From Thermosynechococcus sp. CL-1 (GTDB taxonomy: Bacteria; Cyanobacteriota; Cyanobacteriia; Thermosynechococcales; Thermosynechococcaceae): 64,000 bases of DNA. Below the pieces are notes generated by a model that saw only the letters and a program-made list of their open reading frames with translations, was not told where the DNA came from and did no database searches. Of the stretch, positions 17,354-26,309 are shown one piece after another. The position numbers and the translations under genes were made by a program. Where the stretch lies: the NCBI RefSeq assembly GCF_008386235.1, contig NZ_CP040671.1, positions 620,001-684,000 of the forward strand, in the 5' to 3' direction. Each line of letters begins with the position of its first letter. Within the stretch, counting starts at the first letter, position 1.

Positions 17354-19726
17354 TTAAAGGATGTGTTCCTGTAGATACACCTCAGCCTTGTCCGTAGTCA
17401 GCGGTGGGGCAAAAAGATAGCCTTGACCAAAGGGACAGCGCAGCGATCGCAACAGTTGCAGTTGAGTTGTGTTTTCAATGCCCTCGGCAATGCAATCGAG
17501 GTGGAGGTTGCGCGCCAGCACCAAAATCGTGTGAACCACCTCTAGATCTTCTTGGCTGCGATCCATTTGGGAAATGAAGGAGCGGTCAATTTTAATGCCA
17601 TCGAGAGGCAGATTGCGTAAATAGCTCAGGGAGGAATACCCAGTGCCAAAGTCGTCAATGTTAATGCGTACCCCCATCGCCTTCAACTCGGCAAGAATTT
17701 CGCGGGCAGAGTCCAAGTGTTGCATCAAGGTACTTTCAGTAATTTCTATCTTTAGAAAGTGCCCTGCTAAATGGTAATGCTCAAGGGTTTGTTGAATCTC
17801 AGCTACAAGGGTGGGCAACGAAAATTGGTTGGCGGACAGATTGATACTCATCGTAAAGCCCACGGACTGAAGCTTGGGATAACGCTGTTGCCACTGCTGC
17901 AACTGTTCACAGGCATTGTGCAAGACCCAGCGGGAGAGTTCAAAAATCAGCCCCGTTTCTTCAGCGACGGGAATAAAAACTTTGGGGGAAATCAGCGTAT
18001 CCCCCTTTTGCCAGCGCAGGAGTGCTTCAAAACCTTTGAGAGATTGGCTCCGGAGCTTGACGATGGGCTGATAGTGGAGGACAAAGTCCCCCCGTTCAAT
18101 CGCTTGCCGCAGTTCCACTTCTAAGTACAGGCGATCGCGCACCTGTTGCAGCATCACAGGATCAAAGACATCAATGCGATTGTGTCCCTTAGTTTTAGCG
18201 TGGTACATGGCCATGTCAGCATCCCGCAGCAGTTCCTCACTACTGGTGTAATGGGGGTTACCCATCACAAGACCGATACTCACCGTGCTGTACAGGGTGT
18301 AGTGATCGATTTCAAAGGGATGGTTGAGGCGATCCTGCAGTTGGTGGGCAATGGCTTGGGCATGTTCTATCCCCTCAATATCATTGAGCAAGACCGCAAA
18401 TTCATCTCCCCCTAGGCGTGCCACTACGTCCTGAGGACTCACACAACGCGTCAGCCGCTGAGCAAAGGCTTGGAGGAATAAATCCCCTGTGCCATGTCCC
18501 AGACTGTCATTGAGGGTCTTGAAGCGATCGATATCCAAACAGAGCACAGCATAGTGGTAGTGGGGGTGCTCGGCTGCATAGCTGAGGGTAAGGCGCAACT
18601 GCTCCTCAAAGAACCAGCGGTTGGGTAAATGGGTGAGGCGGTCATGGCGGGCTTGGTAGAGGAGTTGGGCTTCGATTGCTTTGCGCTCTTGAATTTCCGC
18701 TTGCGCCTTTTGATAGAGTTCTGCTTGCAGGATGGCGATCGCCAACTGGGTTGAAATCTGCTTAATCAGTTCAATTTCACTGTCTTGCCAGTCGCGGGGA
18801 TGGGCGCATTGATGACAGATGAGCAACCCCCACAGCCGCCCTTCGACAACGATCGGTACCACCAGATTGGCCTTGACCTGATAATGAGCCAGCAGATCCC
18901 GATAGCAGGGAACTAGAGGGGCGGTGTCTAAATCATTTACCACATGGATGCGACCGCGCTTGTAGGCTTCAATGTATCGCTCTGTAAAGCAGGAATCCCC
19001 CACCACGTCCCCAAGAGCCGAGAACCAAGGGGGAACGACGGCTTCAACATCCATAATGCCGCGCCAATCCTCGAGGAAACGATAAACGAGCACGCGATCG
19101 CAGCCCAAGAGTTCTCGCACATCCTTGACGGCAGCTTCGAGAATCGTGGCCAGATCAAGGGATTGGTGAATGTGCTGGGTAATTTGTACCAGCAGGCGAT
19201 CGTACTGGGCTTGGCGCAGCAGTTGTTGTTCCACCTGATGGCGATCGATGGCATGGCGAAAACTGCGCGCCAGCAAGTTGGGACTGAGTTCCTGAAAGCT
19301 CAAGTAGTCCTGAGCACCACTGTGGAGGATCTGAGTGGCCAGATCAGGGCGATCGCTGGGATCAATCACAACTAAGGGTAAGTGTGGATAGCGTTGCTGG
19401 AGTGTTTGCACTGCTTTAAGAACGTGATCCCCTTGAGCAATGAGGACAAGGAGATTGGGCTTGGCCTGAGCAACCACCCCGGGGGTTAAATGAGAATACG
19501 GACAGGTGTGAACTTGATAGCAAATGTAATCAATCTCGGCGAGATGGGGATATAAAATTTCACCCGATTGGGGGATGTTTTCGATCAGTAATATGTTGAT
19601 GGATGGCAATAAGCATTTTTTTTGAGGATATTTTTGCGCAGAGTCTTCTGCGACGACTTCAACGGTCGCTAGTGGTTCTAAAGGGCAGTCATCAACAGCG
19701 GACAAAACAAGGAGTTTCTCAATCAT
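17354..19726 (-). CDS. sesB: Cyanobacteriochrome GAF-GGDEF-EAL protein, SesB orthologue
   Basis: 790 residues from ATG 19726. Residues about 45-175 look like a receiver-type domain (NILLIENIPQSG...LQILHSGAQDYLSF) with an atypical acidic pocket. The GAF domain (about 190-345) has the DXCF motif (Cys246 in GDSCF) and a second Cys274 in VPCYRDLL, 28 residues later, followed by VKANLVVPI: a dual-cysteine blue/green-type cyanobacteriochrome. GGDEF (439-443) and EAL (567-569, in FEALLRW) are intact by motif. From memory, T. elongatus SesB (Tlr1999) is a teal-light-enhanced c-di-GMP phosphodiesterase acting with SesA and SesC in aggregation; gene order supports this being its orthologue. Confidence 0.87.
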   Translation of the reverse strand: MIEKLLVLSAVDDCPLEPLATVEVVAEDSAQKYPQKKCLLPSINILLIENIPQSGEILYPHLAEIDYICYQVHTCPYSHLTPGVVAQAKPNLLVLIAQGDHVLKAVQTLQQRYPHLPLVVIDPSDRPDLATQILHSGAQDYLSFQELSPNLLARSFRHAIDRHQVEQQLLRQAQYDRLLVQITQHIHQSLDLATILEAAVKDVRELLGCDRVLVYRFLEDWRGIMDVEAVVPPWFSALGDVVGDSCFTERYIEAYKRGRIHVVNDLDTAPLVPCYRDLLAHYQVKANLVVPIVVEGRLWGLLICHQCAHPRDWQDSEIELIKQISTQLAIAILQAELYQKAQAEIQERKAIEAQLLYQARHDRLTHLPNRWFFEEQLRLTLSYAAEHPHYHYAVLCLDIDRFKTLNDSLGHGTGDLFLQAFAQRLTRCVSPQDVVARLGGDEFAVLLNDIEGIEHAQAIAHQLQDRLNHPFEIDHYTLYSTVSIGLVMGNPHYTSSEELLRDADMAMYHAKTKGHNRIDVFDPVMLQQVRDRLYLEVELRQAIERGDFVLHYQPIVKLRSQSLKGFEALLRWQKGDTLISPKVFIPVAEETGLIFELSRWVLHNACEQLQQWQQRYPKLQSVGFTMSINLSANQFSLPTLVAEIQQTLEHYHLAGHFLKIEITESTLMQHLDSAREILAELKAMGVRINIDDFGTGYSSLSYLRNLPLDGIKIDRSFISQMDRSQEDLEVVHTILVLARNLHLDCIAEGIENTTQLQLLRSLRCPFGQGYLFAPPLTTDKAEVYLQEHIL

Positions 19727-20016
19727 TGCTAAGTCATCATTCAACACATTAAAATCACAAACTATACAAAAATTTATCAAGGAATATTATTTGTTGCTTC
19801 TTCCTAAGTCCATCATACAGCCCTTTTCTAAACTATTGGGGCAGCGATGGCACTTCATCCCCTCAAAGAGCGGTTTTGAGGCTTTTCTGACCGTGATCCC
19901 GTCACTGTGAAAAGGGGTGGGGATCGCTGTGAGATCGTGATAGAGAACACGTTTAGACTGCTATCAAAATTGCTAGGTTAGAAGCAGCATTCCCCAAAGG
20001 CAGGGGGTTGATCATT

Positions 20017-20634
20017 GTGCTGCAAAAACAACTTCAAAGCTGGCTGCGGGTTTCTTTACCGACATTGACGCTGGCGATCGCCCTTGTAGTTTCCCCATCC
20101 TCGGGTCTCGCCCAGCGGGATTTGATCCCCATTGACGGTTCCGATGAGGATATGCAGCTTCTCTTTGATCTGGTTTATTATCCGCGCCGCGATCCTGCCC
20201 GTTTTCGGCTGCAAAACAGTGCTGAGGTGGAAGCTTATCAGTTGATTCGCACCATTTTGCGTACGGGCACGACCCTCTACATCCGGCAGCGCCAAGATGA
20301 TAATTACGGCTCCTATAGTTTTAGTCGCGATCGCTTGATCTTGCGTCCTCGCGCCCTTGCTCATTGGCCGATTTTTATCGAAACGCTGCGCCATGAGGGC
20401 TGGCATGTCGTTCAAGCCTGCTTTGCGGCGAAACGAGATTTGGATTCCTTGGTACCCGTGGGCATTCGCGTCAGCCCCGGTATCGTCGCAGATCTCTACC
20501 GCAAGAGTGGCTATAACCCCGCAGACATTCCAATTGAGGCCGAGGCCTTTGCTGCTGAGCGGGTACCCAATATGACATTGCAGGGGCTACAGCGCGAGTG
20601 TGCCGACTGGCTCAACCGCCCCAGCAAGGACTAG
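20017..20634 (+). CDS. Secreted HExxH protein, putative metallopeptidase-like
   Basis: About 205 residues. A signal peptide (WLRVSLPTLTLAIALVVSPSSGLAQ) predicts export to periplasm or thylakoid lumen. The core holds HEGWH at residues 126-130 in ETLRHEGWHVVQAC, a textbook HExxH zinc motif, and acidic residues in PIEAEAFAAERV about 45 residues later could supply the third ligand of a gluzincin. GTG at 20017 is chosen because AGGGGG lies 7 bases upstream; a TTG at 20008 would place that purine run against the start. No named family recognised. Its last bases overlap the convergent zinc-ribbon gene. Confidence 0.75.
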   Translation: MLQKQLQSWLRVSLPTLTLAIALVVSPSSGLAQRDLIPIDGSDEDMQLLFDLVYYPRRDPARFRLQNSAEVEAYQLIRTILRTGTTLYIRQRQDDNYGSYSFSRDRLILRPRALAHWPIFIETLRHEGWHVVQACFAAKRDLDSLVPVGIRVSPGIVADLYRKSGYNPADIPIEAEAFAAERVPNMTLQGLQRECADWLNRPSKD

Positions 20635-21872
20635 CCAGAAGAACGGGTCGATGCACCGCAATGACGACAATAGGGTAAGTGGCGATAGGTGGGCTGCTGA
20701 CAATTGGGACAGGGCATCCACTGCAAATAACCACAGTGGGGACAGTGCTGATCGAGATCCCGCAGTCGTTTGCCACAACGGACACAGCGGAGTTTTTGGA
20801 CCCGCCCTGCCGTCTGTCGCTGTGGATTGAGGAAAAAAGCTTGCGCCACTTTAATCATGCCAAACCCGACCGCTGGAATCAGCAAGATATAGAGGTAGCT
20901 GACCAAAAAAAGCAGACCGCCAAAAAGAGCAAGAATGACATTAGCCAGCCACTCAAAGAGTGCTCCCACCTGCAATAGTTCAAAAATCTTCAGCACCAAA
21001 GGAATCAAGAAGATCACCAGCAGGTGCCAACTCATGAGGGCAAGCAGGCCATGGCGGTGGCGATCGGCAAAACGATGCACCACTAGGGCGATCGCAATCA
21101 GCGGTAATAGAAAGAGGGCTTGTAAAACAAATTGGAGACTGGGATACCAAAACTGAGAGCGCTGATATTGGTTCTCAAGCTGGGCAAAGGTGGCGTCCTC
21201 GGCTAAAAATTTCAAGAAGGCTTGGCTATCGGCTTCTTGGAGAATCGCCTGTTCAAGGGCCGCCATCTCATTTTTGAGAGCGGCAATTTGGCGGTTGTTG
21301 GCCTCAAGGGTGGCTTTGGCCTTGGCGGCTTCCACCAAGTTGATCGATTGATCCGCGGGTTGCCCCGCAAGCTGCTCTAATAGTGTCGAGTCATACTCTT
21401 GACGAATGCGGGCATTGGTGGCCTCGAGGGTTTGAATTTGTGCCTGTTTCTGCTGTCGTTGCTTAAGTCGGGCTTGATTGGTGGGGTGGTTGACGGCATC
21501 TTGATACTCTGCATAGGTGAAGCAAATGGCGGAGATGGTTCCCAGTTTGCCCTTGCTGCTTTCCTGTAGGCGCTCCACAGCCGTCTGGGGCGGGGGGTCA
21601 AGGCTAATCTGCTGCTCTAGAAAACGAATGTCGCGCTCCCTAGCGGTGTCTTGGCGATAGGCTTGCCAAGGAGCATAACAGGGCTGGGCTTGACTGGGAC
21701 TCAAAGGCCAATTGCTAATTTCGCTGAGGCCACTAAAGACATTAATGAGGATAAAAATATCCACCAAGATAATGACAATGAGACTGACCCAATTCAGGGG
21801 TTCGTCATTGACAAGGCGCGATCGCCGCCAAAATCCCCGCCAGAGTCGCCTCAACCCGCTTGTGATATTCAT
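20631..21872 (-). CDS. Membrane protein with coiled coil and C-terminal zinc ribbons
   Basis: 413 residues. One membrane helix near residues 28-50, an extracytoplasmic or cytoplasmic domain with a long coiled coil (about residues 130-215), three hydrophobic segments (about 238-345), then a Cys-rich tail with paired CxxC motifs: CVRCGKR, CPHCGYL, CPNCQQP, CRHCGAS. These form two double zinc ribbons. The start overlaps the trpS stop by 4 bases, so it is probably translated from a trpS transcript. No function known; the ribbon tail suggests binding to protein or nucleic acid on the cytoplasmic side. Confidence 0.75.
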   Translation of the reverse strand: MNITSGLRRLWRGFWRRSRLVNDEPLNWVSLIVIILVDIFILINVFSGLSEISNWPLSPSQAQPCYAPWQAYRQDTARERDIRFLEQQISLDPPPQTAVERLQESSKGKLGTISAICFTYAEYQDAVNHPTNQARLKQRQQKQAQIQTLEATNARIRQEYDSTLLEQLAGQPADQSINLVEAAKAKATLEANNRQIAALKNEMAALEQAILQEADSQAFLKFLAEDATFAQLENQYQRSQFWYPSLQFVLQALFLLPLIAIALVVHRFADRHRHGLLALMSWHLLVIFLIPLVLKIFELLQVGALFEWLANVILALFGGLLFLVSYLYILLIPAVGFGMIKVAQAFFLNPQRQTAGRVQKLRCVRCGKRLRDLDQHCPHCGYLQWMPCPNCQQPTYRHLPYCRHCGASTRSSG

Positions 21873-22876
21873 GGCAGCGTAAACCCAAAGGCAAGTTTTA
21901 CCCGCTCTAGGGTTGCATTGGCCACACGGGCGGCCTGTTCTTGGCCTTTTTTGAGCAAATCCTTGAGATAGCTGGGGTCTGCCATAATCTCTTGGTATCG
22001 CTGCTGAATCGGTTCTAGGGTAGCAATCACCGCATCGGTGAGTAGGGGCTTAAACTGTCCCCAGCCCATATCGGCACATTCTGCTGCCACTGCCTCTTTC
22101 GTTTTTCCCGTGAGTACTTGATAGAGACTCAGCAGGTTATTGGCTTCAGGACGGTTAGGATCATCAAAGGTCAAGCCGCGGATTGAGTCGGTCTTGCAAC
22201 GCTTGATTTTCTTGCGAATCTCATCGGGGGAGTCCAAAAGGTTAATGCGACTCAGTTCCGAGGGATCCGACTTCGACATCTTCTTGGTGCCATCGGTAAG
22301 GCTCATCACCCGTGCCCCCTCTTGGGCAATCAAGGGTTGCGGCAGCTTGAGAATTGGCGGCTGATTGTGGGCAAAGAGGTAGTTGACACGGGCAGCAATA
22401 TCGCGGGTCAGTTCCAAGTGTTGCTTTTGATCTTCCCCCACAGGGACCAGATCGGCATCGTAGAGCAAAATATCTGCTGCCATCAACACAGGATAGTCCA
22501 AGAGTCCTGCCGCGACATTTTCTCCCTGCTTGACGGCTTTTTCCTTGAATTGAATCATGTCCTCCAGCCAGTTGAGGGGGGTGATGCAGTTCAGTAACCA
22601 AGTGAGTTCGGCATGGGCGCTGACGTGGGATTGGACAAAGATGGTGGCGTGGGCTGGGTCAATGCCACAGGCCAAGTACAGAGCAGCAACAGTATAGGTA
22701 TTAGCCGCCAGTTCTGCGGGATTGTGGGGGACGGTAATGGCATGTAAATCCACCACACAAAAGTAGTTTTCATACTCGGCTTGCCCCGCCACCCAGTTGC
22801 GAATGGCTCCGAGATAATTCCCCAAGTGCAAGCTACCTGTGGGCTGGACTCCCGAAAGCACCCGTTTTTTGGTCAC
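21869..22876 (-). CDS. trpS: Tryptophanyl-tRNA synthetase
   Basis: Class I synthetase charging tRNA-Trp. The HIGH-type motif is HLGNYLG near residue 16 and the KMSKS motif is KKMSKSD near residue 197. GTG at 22876 gives MTKKRVLSGVQPTG, which aligns with the family N-terminus, and it has GAGGAGG 5 bases upstream; an ATG at 22897 would overlap that Shine-Dalgarno sequence. 335 residues is normal. Upstream lies a 120-base gap after the M1 peptidase. Confidence 0.96.
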   Translation of the reverse strand: MTKKRVLSGVQPTGSLHLGNYLGAIRNWVAGQAEYENYFCVVDLHAITVPHNPAELAANTYTVAALYLACGIDPAHATIFVQSHVSAHAELTWLLNCITPLNWLEDMIQFKEKAVKQGENVAAGLLDYPVLMAADILLYDADLVPVGEDQKQHLELTRDIAARVNYLFAHNQPPILKLPQPLIAQEGARVMSLTDGTKKMSKSDPSELSRINLLDSPDEIRKKIKRCKTDSIRGLTFDDPNRPEANNLLSLYQVLTGKTKEAVAAECADMGWGQFKPLLTDAVIATLEPIQQRYQEIMADPSYLKDLLKKGQEQAARVANATLERVKLAFGFTLP

Positions 22877-23019
22877 CCCAACCTCCTCTAATTGCATTCC
22901 TACTATGCTACAGCCCTTTTCCTATGGATGGAACACGGCTTAAAGGATGAAAGCCCCTATCCCATGGCAGGGTCATCTAGGCTTGCCCAATGCCCGCAGG
23001 GGTCTGGGTGTCGCTATCC

Positions 23020-25617
23020 CTAACTTAGCGCTGAGTCCTGCTGGGTCGCTTTAGTGCGTGCTTCTAACTCTTCAAGGCGGCTTTTTAGGGTTTGATTTTC
23101 CTTTTGTAACTCGTTGAGGGTGGTCTCAAGGGTCTTGAGGCGGTCATCGCTGCCAAGGGCTTTCTGAACTTTGGCGATTCCTTCATCAACTGATCGTTTG
23201 ATACGGCCGTCGGTGGTGCGATCGCCCAGCTGCTGCAGCAGGCCTAAAACTTGGGGATGGTCAATTTGACTCAGGGCTTGAACAACGGCCATCTGGGTAA
23301 AGAAAAAGGTCTCGTGGCTGAGTTGCTCTAGCCGTTCCAGAATTTGTTGCAGTTGGGGATGGTGGCGATCGCCAATGGTGCCAAGGGTACGAATGGCGGC
23401 CAAGCGTAGGGGTTGCGGGACATCAATAGCGGTGTAGTCAAGAACCAAATTCACCGCCTCTGGAGACGCCTTGAGTTGCCCCAAGCCAGCGATCGCCCCA
23501 CAGCGTACCACCTCATTCCAGCCTTGTCGTTTTTCCAAAGCCTTCCGCAGTCGTTTCAGCACTTTTTCGAGCTTGGGTTTCGGTTGCGGTTTGGCAGCGG
23601 CAATCACACCAATTCCCTTCAGGGCGGCAGCTTCAACGCTATAGCTGGGGTCGCCGTGCTTGGCAATGGGCTTGAGAAGTTCGTAGGCTTTGGCGGACTT
23701 AAACCCAGCAATGGCCTCCACGGCTGCTGCACGGACATGGGGATGGCTATCGGTAAGGGCGAGCCTTAGAGCCTCTAAGCTTTGATCCAGTTGAATCGTG
23801 CCCAGCACTTTGGCAATTTCACGCCGCACTCCCCAAAAGGGTTCCCGTTGCAGCGCCGCCGCCAAGGTTTGCACAACTTCTAGGTTTCCTTTTTTGCCTA
23901 GGGCAATGGCAGCTTGAACCCGCCCCAAAACATCGGGGTCGTACTGCAGTTGGGCTTTGAGTTCAGGGAGGGGGTACTCTAGGGTAACGGTTTTGAGGGT
24001 ATGGTTGCCAGCATCAAAACTCACAAAGGTGGGCTGCTGTGGCAGCGGCAAATAGAAGGTGTGCTCTGGTTCATGAATGCGCAGGGGAATGGTTTTGACC
24101 GTCACCTGCCCCTGATCATCCACCGTACCGATGCCAACAGGGATGCGCAGATCAAAGAGGTTGCGCTCTAGGGGCGTGACCCCATCGGTCACCTGCTGCT
24201 GCTTGACGGTAAGAACGGCTAATTGATCGGCTACCTCCCAGCGATAGCTCACATGGAAGTCGGGATGTCCCCCACGAAAAACGTATTGGTCAAAGAGGGG
24301 AAGTAGGTTGCGGCCGGTGGCCATTTCAATCGCCCGCAGCAGATCCACCGTTTCGACAGTTTGATGGGCGTAGGTTTGGACAAAGGTTTGAATGGCTTTC
24401 CAGAATTGTTCTTCGCCGAGTTCCTGGCGGATCATGTGATAGACGCAGGCGCCTTTTTCGTAGAGGTGGCGATCGTAGAGTTCAATGGCTTCGCGATAGA
24501 CATGGGTGACAATGGGGCGGCGGTAGCGATCGCTATCCTCACTGAGGTAGTTGCGCAATTCCCCTAGGCGATAATAGGCGGCAAAATCAGCGCCATATTC
24601 CTCCTCAAACCAGAGCACCTCGGCATAGGAGGCCATGCCCTCCTTGATCCAAGCGTGAGACCAGTGCTTGATCACCACCAGATCGCCAAACCACTGGTGT
24701 GCCAACTCATGGGCCACTAAACTTTCACTGCGAAAATCTTCAGCGGCGGCTCGCTCATCCAACAGGCAGCGGTCGGTTAGTAGGGTTGTCGAGGTATTTT
24801 CCATGCCGCCAAAGATAAAATCGGCCACACAGACTTGGGCATATTTCGGGTAGGGATAGGGATAGCCATAGATACGGCTGAAAAAGTCCATCATCTTTGG
24901 CGTCTTGCCCAAGGTGCGGCGGGCATCAGCAGCGCGATCTTTAGCAGCGTAGTAGGTGACGGGCTTGCCCTGCCACTGGTCATCAACAACCGCAAAATCC
25001 CCCACCGCTAGGGTCATCAGATAAGTGGGATGGACTTGGGGTTGATACCAGTGAAAGATTTGCCACTCTCCCTCGCTATAGCAGGCACGCAATTCCCCAT
25101 TGGAAATAGCCTGTAAGGGTTGGCGCACCCGCGCTCGCACCTCTGACGTCGCCAGCTGCCCAGGAGAATCAAAGCAGGGAAACCAATAGCGCGAATCCTC
25201 ATCTTCCCCTTGGGTCCAAGCTTGGGGGGGATCAGTGGCAACAAAGTACAATCCCCGCTGGGGTTTCTGCAGACGGTAGTCAATGGTGATCACCAGCACC
25301 TGATCTGGGTGAATCCCCAAGCTCGCATCAAGGGAAATATCCAGAAACTCACCATCGTAGTGGAAGGCTTGGGGTTGGTGCTGCACAGTCACACTCTGGA
25401 TCTGTTGCCCCACGGCATTGAGGCGCAGCTGGCGCACTTGGGAGTGCAATGGTCGTAGGTGGATATGACACTGTCCCCAGCATGCCTGGGTCTCTAAATC
25501 TAGGGTCAAGTCCAAGCAGATATGTTCCACCTGCCCCACTCGATCGGGACTGTAGTGGGGACGTGCACCGCTGAGGACAAAGGATTTGGCTGGAGTGACA
25601 TCAAGAGTCATAGTCAT
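23020..25617 (-). CDS. M1-family aminopeptidase with C-terminal HEAT repeats
   Basis: About 865 residues. The N-terminal beta domain is followed by the gluzincin catalytic domain with the exopeptidase motif FGGMENTSTT and the zinc site HELAHQWFGDLV followed by a Glu about 19 residues on (KEGMASYAE). It should remove N-terminal residues from peptides in the cytosol. From about residue 570 the protein changes to HEAT-type helical repeats (VQAAIALGKKGN, VRAAAVEAIAGF) and ends in a coiled coil. ATG at 25617 is preferred to an upstream GTG. It resembles the cold-active ColAP/TAF2-like M1 branch rather than E. coli PepN. Confidence 0.9.
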   Translation of the reverse strand: MTMTLDVTPAKSFVLSGARPHYSPDRVGQVEHICLDLTLDLETQACWGQCHIHLRPLHSQVRQLRLNAVGQQIQSVTVQHQPQAFHYDGEFLDISLDASLGIHPDQVLVITIDYRLQKPQRGLYFVATDPPQAWTQGEDEDSRYWFPCFDSPGQLATSEVRARVRQPLQAISNGELRACYSEGEWQIFHWYQPQVHPTYLMTLAVGDFAVVDDQWQGKPVTYYAAKDRAADARRTLGKTPKMMDFFSRIYGYPYPYPKYAQVCVADFIFGGMENTSTTLLTDRCLLDERAAAEDFRSESLVAHELAHQWFGDLVVIKHWSHAWIKEGMASYAEVLWFEEEYGADFAAYYRLGELRNYLSEDSDRYRRPIVTHVYREAIELYDRHLYEKGACVYHMIRQELGEEQFWKAIQTFVQTYAHQTVETVDLLRAIEMATGRNLLPLFDQYVFRGGHPDFHVSYRWEVADQLAVLTVKQQQVTDGVTPLERNLFDLRIPVGIGTVDDQGQVTVKTIPLRIHEPEHTFYLPLPQQPTFVSFDAGNHTLKTVTLEYPLPELKAQLQYDPDVLGRVQAAIALGKKGNLEVVQTLAAALQREPFWGVRREIAKVLGTIQLDQSLEALRLALTDSHPHVRAAAVEAIAGFKSAKAYELLKPIAKHGDPSYSVEAAALKGIGVIAAAKPQPKPKLEKVLKRLRKALEKRQGWNEVVRCGAIAGLGQLKASPEAVNLVLDYTAIDVPQPLRLAAIRTLGTIGDRHHPQLQQILERLEQLSHETFFFTQMAVVQALSQIDHPQVLGLLQQLGDRTTDGRIKRSVDEGIAKVQKALGSDDRLKTLETTLNELQKENQTLKSRLEELEARTKATQQDSALS

Positions 25618-25650
25618 GTTGAGCCGCACTTGCTCTTAGTCTAGGGGGTA

Positions 25651-25875
25651 TCAATCGAGGAGTTCAACCACCTTATAGCGACTGGTATGACCCTTGATTA
25701 ACCGAACACGGGACTTAGGCACCTGAAAATAGGCTGCCAAGACCGCAATCAGTTCTTGATTGGCCTTGCCATCAGTGGCAGGGGCACGCACCGCCACCAC
25801 TAGCTGACCGGCAGAATCAACAGCAACAGAGGACGCTCTTGCATTCGGTTTGACCACCAGATGGTATTTCTTCAT
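25651..25875 (-). CDS. DUF167 (YggU) family protein
   Basis: 74 residues. Hallmarks are the N-terminal basic strand MKKYHLVVKPNARASSV, the central VVAVRAPATDGKANQELIAVLA and the RLIKGHTSRYK segment, together the whole DUF167 domain. Function not established. It is separated from the hemerythrin gene by 6 bases and probably shares its transcript. Confidence 0.9.
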   Translation of the reverse strand: MKKYHLVVKPNARASSVAVDSAGQLVVAVRAPATDGKANQELIAVLAAYFQVPKSRVRLIKGHTSRYKVVELLD

Positions 25876-25881
25876 GCCCTC

Positions 25882-26295
25882 CTAGCCTGAAGCATGGGCA
25901 CAGATGTGCTGCCCAATTTGCTTGTCAATTTTCATAATGTGATTCACTAACCAGTCTGCTAACTTACCATGGATCTGGGTGGCGATCGCCGCATCCGCTT
26001 GGCTGTCGCGGTACTGCTGCTGCAGCTCTTCAATCATCTCGATGAACTGTTTATGGGCGCAGCGGTTAACTTCTGCTAGGGGGCACTGGTATTTTTCAGC
26101 ACAGCTTTCTTCATTCCCGAAGTGCCACTCTGCATAATACTTCATGAAAGCAATTAGCTGTTTAATCGCAGCACTTCCCCGACCCTGTTCAATGGCATCC
26201 GCCAGATCATTGACAGCACAGACGAGTTCCTTGTGCTGTATATCAATCATGGGCACGCCGGTCTGCAGCTGCTCTGTCCACGCGAAGCGTTGCAT
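25882..26295 (-). CDS. Bacteriohemerythrin with one iron ligand substituted
   Basis: 137-residue single-domain hemerythrin, a four-helix bundle for a di-iron oxygen site. Ligands visible: His21 in DIQHKE, His58 and Glu62 (HFGNE), His81, His119 and Asp124 (HIMKID). The first His of the usual HxxxH pair is Asn77 (NRCAH), so one of the five His ligands is missing. The bundle also has unusually many Cys (26, 65, 71, 79). It may bind iron differently or act as a redox or NO sensor; this is inference. It follows the DUF4388 gene by 14 bases. Confidence 0.88.
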   Translation of the reverse strand: MQRFAWTEQLQTGVPMIDIQHKELVCAVNDLADAIEQGRGSAAIKQLIAFMKYYAEWHFGNEESCAEKYQCPLAEVNRCAHKQFIEMIEELQQQYRDSQADAAIATQIHGKLADWLVNHIMKIDKQIGQHICAHASG

Positions 26296-26309
26296 TGTTT
26301 TTTATCCCC

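Noticed and set aside
19861-19888. Plus-strand hairpin CCTCAAA/TTTGAGG followed by CTTTTC
   Set aside because: No gene or promoter upstream on the plus strand to terminate; U-run interrupted by C.
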